Source: CAZART01 sp964487555 (lineage in GTDB: Bacteria > Bacteroidota > Rhodothermia > Rhodothermales > VXPQ01). From it: a stretch of DNA of 35,981 bases. Positions 32,930 to 35,981 of this stretch are shown piece after piece. Within the stretch, counting starts at the first letter, position 1, and every line of letters starts with the position of its first letter. The stretch is from contig CAZART010000049.1 of NCBI GenBank assembly GCA_964487555.1, positions 1 to 35,981 of the forward strand, written 5' to 3'. A program made the position numbers and the translations under genes. The notes below the pieces were generated by a model that saw only the letters and a program-made list of their open reading frames with translations, made no database searches and was not told the origin of the DNA.

Positions 32930-33262
32930 GTGTCACGAGCGGAAATAATAAGTGTGGAACAGAAGGAGGACCAAGAGCTTGCGCGCGCCATTCGTCGCGT
33001 CAGCAGTGCACTTCTGGGGATTGTCTTCGGCGTGATCGTGGGGTTCATCATCTTCGTCGCCACGCTCTGGCTTGTGATCAAAGGAGGGCCGGTGGTCGGC
33101 CCACACATGTCCCTCCTGGCGCAGTTTTTCCCGGGGTATAGCGTAACGTGGGGTGGGAGCGTGATCGGTCTCGCCTATGGTCTCCTATCCGGGTTCGTCT
33201 TCGGGGGGCTCGTAGGGTGGATCTACAACACCCTGCTCAACCTGCGCGACCGCGGCGAGTGA
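32930..33262 (+). CDS. Small membrane protein, paralogue of the 30790 gene
   Basis: The 110-residue protein has a charged cytoplasmic start (VEQKEDQELARAIRRV), a span (LGIVFGVIVGFIIFVATLWL), a loop KGGPVVGPHMSLLAQFFPGY and a second span (GGSVIGLAYGLLSGFVFGGL). The loop and second span match the 30790 protein closely: KGG...GPH..LL..FF.GY.VT.GGS..GLAYG...GF. The start is probably the GTG at 32930, with a GTG at 32954 as an alternative. The family is unknown. It follows the FAD enzyme gene by 29 bp. Having two diverged copies around one enzyme gene suggests a heteromeric membrane complex or a local duplication. Confidence 0.8.
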   Translation: MSRAEIISVEQKEDQELARAIRRVSSALLGIVFGVIVGFIIFVATLWLVIKGGPVVGPHMSLLAQFFPGYSVTWGGSVIGLAYGLLSGFVFGGLVGWIYNTLLNLRDRGE

Positions 33263-33281
33263 GTCCCATCAGGGGAGTACC

Positions 33282-33330
33282 ATGCGGTTTGCGATCATAG
33301 GTGCAGGGATCATTGGACAGTTGCGATCAC
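33282..33330 (+). pseudogene. 13-codon stump of a Rossmann-fold oxidoreductase gene
   Basis: After AGGGGAG, an ATG at 33282 begins MRFAIIGAGIIGQ, a perfect start of an NAD or FAD Rossmann domain (GxGxxG). The frame then turns into unrelated sequence and runs antisense into the end of aspS. It is the 5-prime end of a former fourth gene of the operon. Confidence 0.6.
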
Positions 33331-33354
33331 CGTTCCGACCGATCGAGCCCGCTA

Positions 33355-35262
33355 TCAATTCCGTTCCTCCCGAATTACCTGCGTCTCACGCGGCGCCGTG
33401 GCTTCATCCTCCTCTAAATCTACGATCTCGATGTGCAGTTCTTTGAGCTGCTTCGCATCGACCACGTCCGGCGACTGCACCATGAGCTCCGTCGCACTCT
33501 GCGTCTTCGGGAAGGCGATGACGTCGCGGATGTTCTCCGTCCCGGCCAGCGCCATCACGATGCGGTCGAGCCCGAAGGCGATGCCGCCGTGCGGCGGGGC
33601 GCCGTACCGGAAGGCATCCAGCAGAAAACCGAACCTGCGCTGCGCCTCTTCCGGCCCGATGCCCAGAAGCTTGAACATCCGGTTCTGCACCTCCCGCGAA
33701 TGGATACGAATCGATCCGCCGCCGAGCTCGTTGCCGTTCAGCACCATGTCGTAGGCGCGGGCGCGGGTCTCGCGCGGATTCTCGAGCATCGTGTCGAGAT
33801 CTTCGGGATGCGGCGACGTGAAGGGGTGATGCATCGCGAAGAAGCGGCCCTCACCTTCATCCCACTCGAGCAGCGGGAAGTCCGTCACCCAGAGGAACTT
33901 CCATTGTTCTTCGTCGCCGATCAGGCCCAGTTCTTCGCCGAGGTGCAGGCGTAGCTGCCCCATCTGCTGGTAGACCTTCGGATCCGGCCCGGCCAGCACC
34001 AGCACGAGGTCGCCTTGCCGAGCGCCGACAGCGTCGAGACAGGCCTTTACTTTGTCGGCGGGGAGGACGTGCTCCTTGACGGATGAATACATCTCCGATC
34101 CGTCGGACGGCAGCTTGAAGTATATCAACCCGCCCGCCCCGATCTTCCGGCGAACGACGTCCTTGTCGAGCCGGTCCATCGCGCCGCGGCCCAGATCTCC
34201 CTGCCCCTCCACGCGCAGCGCCACGATGTCACCGCCGTTCTCGAGGATGCTGTCGAAGACGCGGAAGCCGGAGCCTTCGAAGTCCTGCGAAACGTTCCGG
34301 ATTTCGAGCCCGAAGCGAAGGTCCGGCTTGTCGGAGCCGTATTTCGTGATCGCCTCCCGGTAGGTCATCCGCGGGAAGGGAACGGGCACGTCGATGCCGC
34401 GGACCTCCTTCCAGATAGACGCGACGAGCCCTTCGAACGTCGCGTAGATGACTTCCTCGGTCGGAAACGTCATCTCTACGTCGATCTGCGTGAACTCCGG
34501 CTGGCGATCCGCCCGCAGGTCTTCGTCGCGGAAGCATTTGACGATCTGGAAATAGCGGTCGAGCCCGGCCACCATCAGGATCTGCTTGTAGGTCTGCGGC
34601 GATTGCGGCAGCGCGTAAAACTTTCCGGGATGCACACGGCTGGGGACGAGATAGTCGCGCGCCCCTTCGGGTGTCGACTTCATCAGCACCGGGGTCTCGA
34701 TTTCGACGAAATCGTGCCGGTCGAAGTAACGGCGCGTCGCCTGGTAGGTCTTGTGGCGCAGCAGTACGACTTCCTGCAGCTCCGGACGCCGCAGATCGAG
34801 ATACCGGTAGCGCAGACGCAGGTCCTCGTTGGCGAGCTTCCGCTTCTCCTCGTGAGCGCTCACCGGAAAAGGCACCGACTCGGCGACGTTCAGCACGATC
34901 AGGTCCTGAACGCGCACCTCCACCTCGCCGGTCGGAAGTTTAGGGTTGATCGTCTCCTTCGACCGCTCGCGGACCACGCCGCGCACGGAAATCACGTATT
35001 CGCCGCGCAGCTCGTTCGCGATTTCGTAGGCCTCCGTATTATCCTGCGGCGAGAAGACGATCTGCGTGAGACCGTAGCGATCGCGCAGATCGATGAAAAT
35101 GACGCCGCCCAGATCGCGCCGCGTATCCACCCAGCCCTTGAGGACGACCTCTTCACCGACGTGCTCCGGGCGAAGCGCGCCGCAGGTGTGCGTGCGCTGC
35201 GAGTGGGTGTCCGTTCCGACGATCTTGCGTGAGCGCGGCTGCTCCGTCATTCGATTGTCCAT
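33355..35262 (-). CDS. aspS: Aspartyl-tRNA synthetase
   Basis: The 635-residue class II synthetase is of the bacterial type. It has an N-terminal OB-fold anticodon-binding domain (EEVVLKGWVDTRRDLGGVIF), the catalytic core with motif 2 (CFRDEDLRADRQPEFTQIDV) and the bacterial GAD insertion in the middle (about 310-430). Motif 3 near the end is GGIAFGLDRIVMALAG. It charges tRNA-Asp with aspartate. The first 20 residues are not conserved, so the true start may be the ATG four codons in (MTEQPRSRKIV). Whether it also charges tRNA-Asn cannot be told here. Its 3-prime end runs to within 25 bp of the truncated Rossmann stump, without a visible terminator. It is divergent from the symporter gene, with 312 bp between the starts. 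Confidence 0.98.
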   Translation of the reverse strand: MDNRMTEQPRSRKIVGTDTHSQRTHTCGALRPEHVGEEVVLKGWVDTRRDLGGVIFIDLRDRYGLTQIVFSPQDNTEAYEIANELRGEYVISVRGVVRERSKETINPKLPTGEVEVRVQDLIVLNVAESVPFPVSAHEEKRKLANEDLRLRYRYLDLRRPELQEVVLLRHKTYQATRRYFDRHDFVEIETPVLMKSTPEGARDYLVPSRVHPGKFYALPQSPQTYKQILMVAGLDRYFQIVKCFRDEDLRADRQPEFTQIDVEMTFPTEEVIYATFEGLVASIWKEVRGIDVPVPFPRMTYREAITKYGSDKPDLRFGLEIRNVSQDFEGSGFRVFDSILENGGDIVALRVEGQGDLGRGAMDRLDKDVVRRKIGAGGLIYFKLPSDGSEMYSSVKEHVLPADKVKACLDAVGARQGDLVLVLAGPDPKVYQQMGQLRLHLGEELGLIGDEEQWKFLWVTDFPLLEWDEGEGRFFAMHHPFTSPHPEDLDTMLENPRETRARAYDMVLNGNELGGGSIRIHSREVQNRMFKLLGIGPEEAQRRFGFLLDAFRYGAPPHGGIAFGLDRIVMALAGTENIRDVIAFPKTQSATELMVQSPDVVDAKQLKELHIEIVDLEEDEATAPRETQVIREERN

Positions 35263-35506
35263 TTCTACAAAAAAGGGCCTGCTCGGCCCGCAATAACTGA
35301 ATCCGATAAATCTAGGACATACGTACCGGTCCCGCTAAGCCCCGTTCACCCGCCTAAGACGAATAATCTTTGGATTTTAAGGTAGCGCTTCCCGGAGCCG
35401 GCGCATCAGCGCACTCCTTTTCGCTTTTCCCACTAAAAATCCGGATCATACGCCCTGCATCCCGCACCTCGCACGCCGAAGATCCACGATGTGCGTTTCG
35501 TTGAAT

Positions 35507-35562
35507 GAACGGCGAACGGCGAACGGCGAACGACGAACGGCGAACGGCGAACGACGAACGCA
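35507..35562 (+). repeat. 7-bp tandem repeat, eight units
   Basis: GAACGGC or GAACGAC is repeated eight times: units 1-3 GGC, 4 GAC, 5-6 GGC, 7 GAC, 8 GCA endings. It sits between divergent aspS and the symporter gene, ending 12 bp before the symporter ATG. The remaining interval 35263-35506 shows no gene. Confidence 0.9.
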
Positions 35563-35574
35563 GAAGCAACACGC

Positions 35575-35981
35575 ATGCCCATCCTCACAAATCCTTACAT
35601 CCTCTCGATCCTCGTATACCTCCTCGCCCTCGTCGGCGTAGGATACTACAAGAGCCGGATCGTGAAGACCGGCGAGGACTTCATGGTCGCGGGGCGGGCG
35701 CTGACGTGGTACGTGCTGGTCGGCACGCTGCTGGCCACGTGGATGGGAAGCGGCTCCCTCTTCGGCGGCGCCGGGCTGGGTTATCGAAACGGCCTGGCCG
35801 GGCTTTGGTCGGCAGCGGGTGGATGGCTCGGGATCGTGCTCGTCTATTTCATCGCGAAGCGCATCCGCAATTTCGGCAAGGTCACCGTGCCGGACATCTT
35901 CGAGGTGCGCTACGGACGCGCCTCCGGCGTGCTCGCAACCATCATCACGATCATCGCCTACCTGACGATCGTCTCCTATCA
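35575..35981 (+). CDS. Sodium/solute symporter (SSS family), partial
   Basis: The first 135 residues of a membrane transporter are present and the window ends inside the gene. The start MPILTNPYILSILVYLLALV opens the first span. YYKSRIVKTGEDFMVAGRAL is the typical SSS linker, followed by LVGTLLATWMGSGSLFGGAG with the small-residue sodium-site region of TM2, then further spans (LGIVLVYFIAKRI, TIITIIAYLTIVSY). The family couples sodium entry to uptake of sugars, amino acids, proline, pantothenate or similar; the substrate cannot be named from this part. The tandem array directly upstream leaves little room for a normal ribosome binding site (AGAAGCAAC only). Confidence 0.92.
   Translation, partial: MPILTNPYILSILVYLLALVGVGYYKSRIVKTGEDFMVAGRALTWYVLVGTLLATWMGSGSLFGGAGLGYRNGLAGLWSAAGGWLGIVLVYFIAKRIRNFGKVTVPDIFEVRYGRASGVLATIITIIAYLTIVSY

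Noticed and set aside
35507..35562. CRISPR array
   Set aside because: Units are 7 bp with no spacers; it is a simple tandem repeat. No CRISPR array or cas gene was seen in the window.

Overview
The window looks like chromosomal DNA of a high-GC member of the Bacteroidota, most probably the Rhodothermales/Rhodothermota branch. The evidence is the set of C-terminal type IX secretion (T9SS) sorting domains (PNPF...GRRV...AGVYFYxIEMG...K.V.VR type), a Y_Y_Y/Reg_prop sensor kinase, and the GC-rich codon use. This placement is an inference from protein style; no marker gene was searched. The sequence is a draft scaffold: one run of exactly 100 Ns lies at 31049-31148 and appears to be a false gap.

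Region 1 (1-3900) is accessory and decayed. It holds a broken alginate-lyase-type gene, a gene-poor stretch, an RmlC-like sugar epimerase, a SAF-domain NAD(P)-dependent oxidoreductase and a Kelch-repeat remnant. Region 2 (3900-7760) is a two-component pair: a large periplasmic beta-propeller sensor histidine kinase and a NarL/LuxR-type response regulator. Region 3 (7820-21085) is dominated by secreted giants: an 1834-residue DUF11/YD-repeat (Rhs-like) protein, a 170-residue YD-plus-T9SS-tail protein, a graveyard of broken secreted-protein fragments, and a 1964-residue protein that joins a CSLREA/beta-helix region, an alpha/beta-hydrolase domain and a T9SS tail. An 18-bp dyad with a downstream TATNTT box at identical spacing occurs both before the response regulator and in the graveyard, suggesting a shared operator.

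Region 4 (21300-27165) carries a lipoprotein remnant, a gamma-glutamyltranspeptidase, an 800-bp gene-poor block with a coiled-coil relic, a tandem repeat and mutually exclusive hairpins, and a secreted metzincin-type metalloprotease with a T9SS tail. Region 5 (27600-30320) is housekeeping: tRNA-Lys with a clear terminator, speD and speE (spermidine synthesis) with a strong terminator squeezed between them, and a convergent pyrophosphatase-like gene.

Region 6 (30790-33330) holds two paralogous small membrane proteins flanking a UDP-galactopyranose-mutase-like FAD enzyme, then a 13-codon stump of a Rossmann-fold gene. Region 7 is aspS on the minus strand, a 7-bp tandem array and the start of a sodium/solute symporter running off the window. 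The overall picture is an ordinary core interleaved with secreted-protein loci undergoing gene birth and decay.
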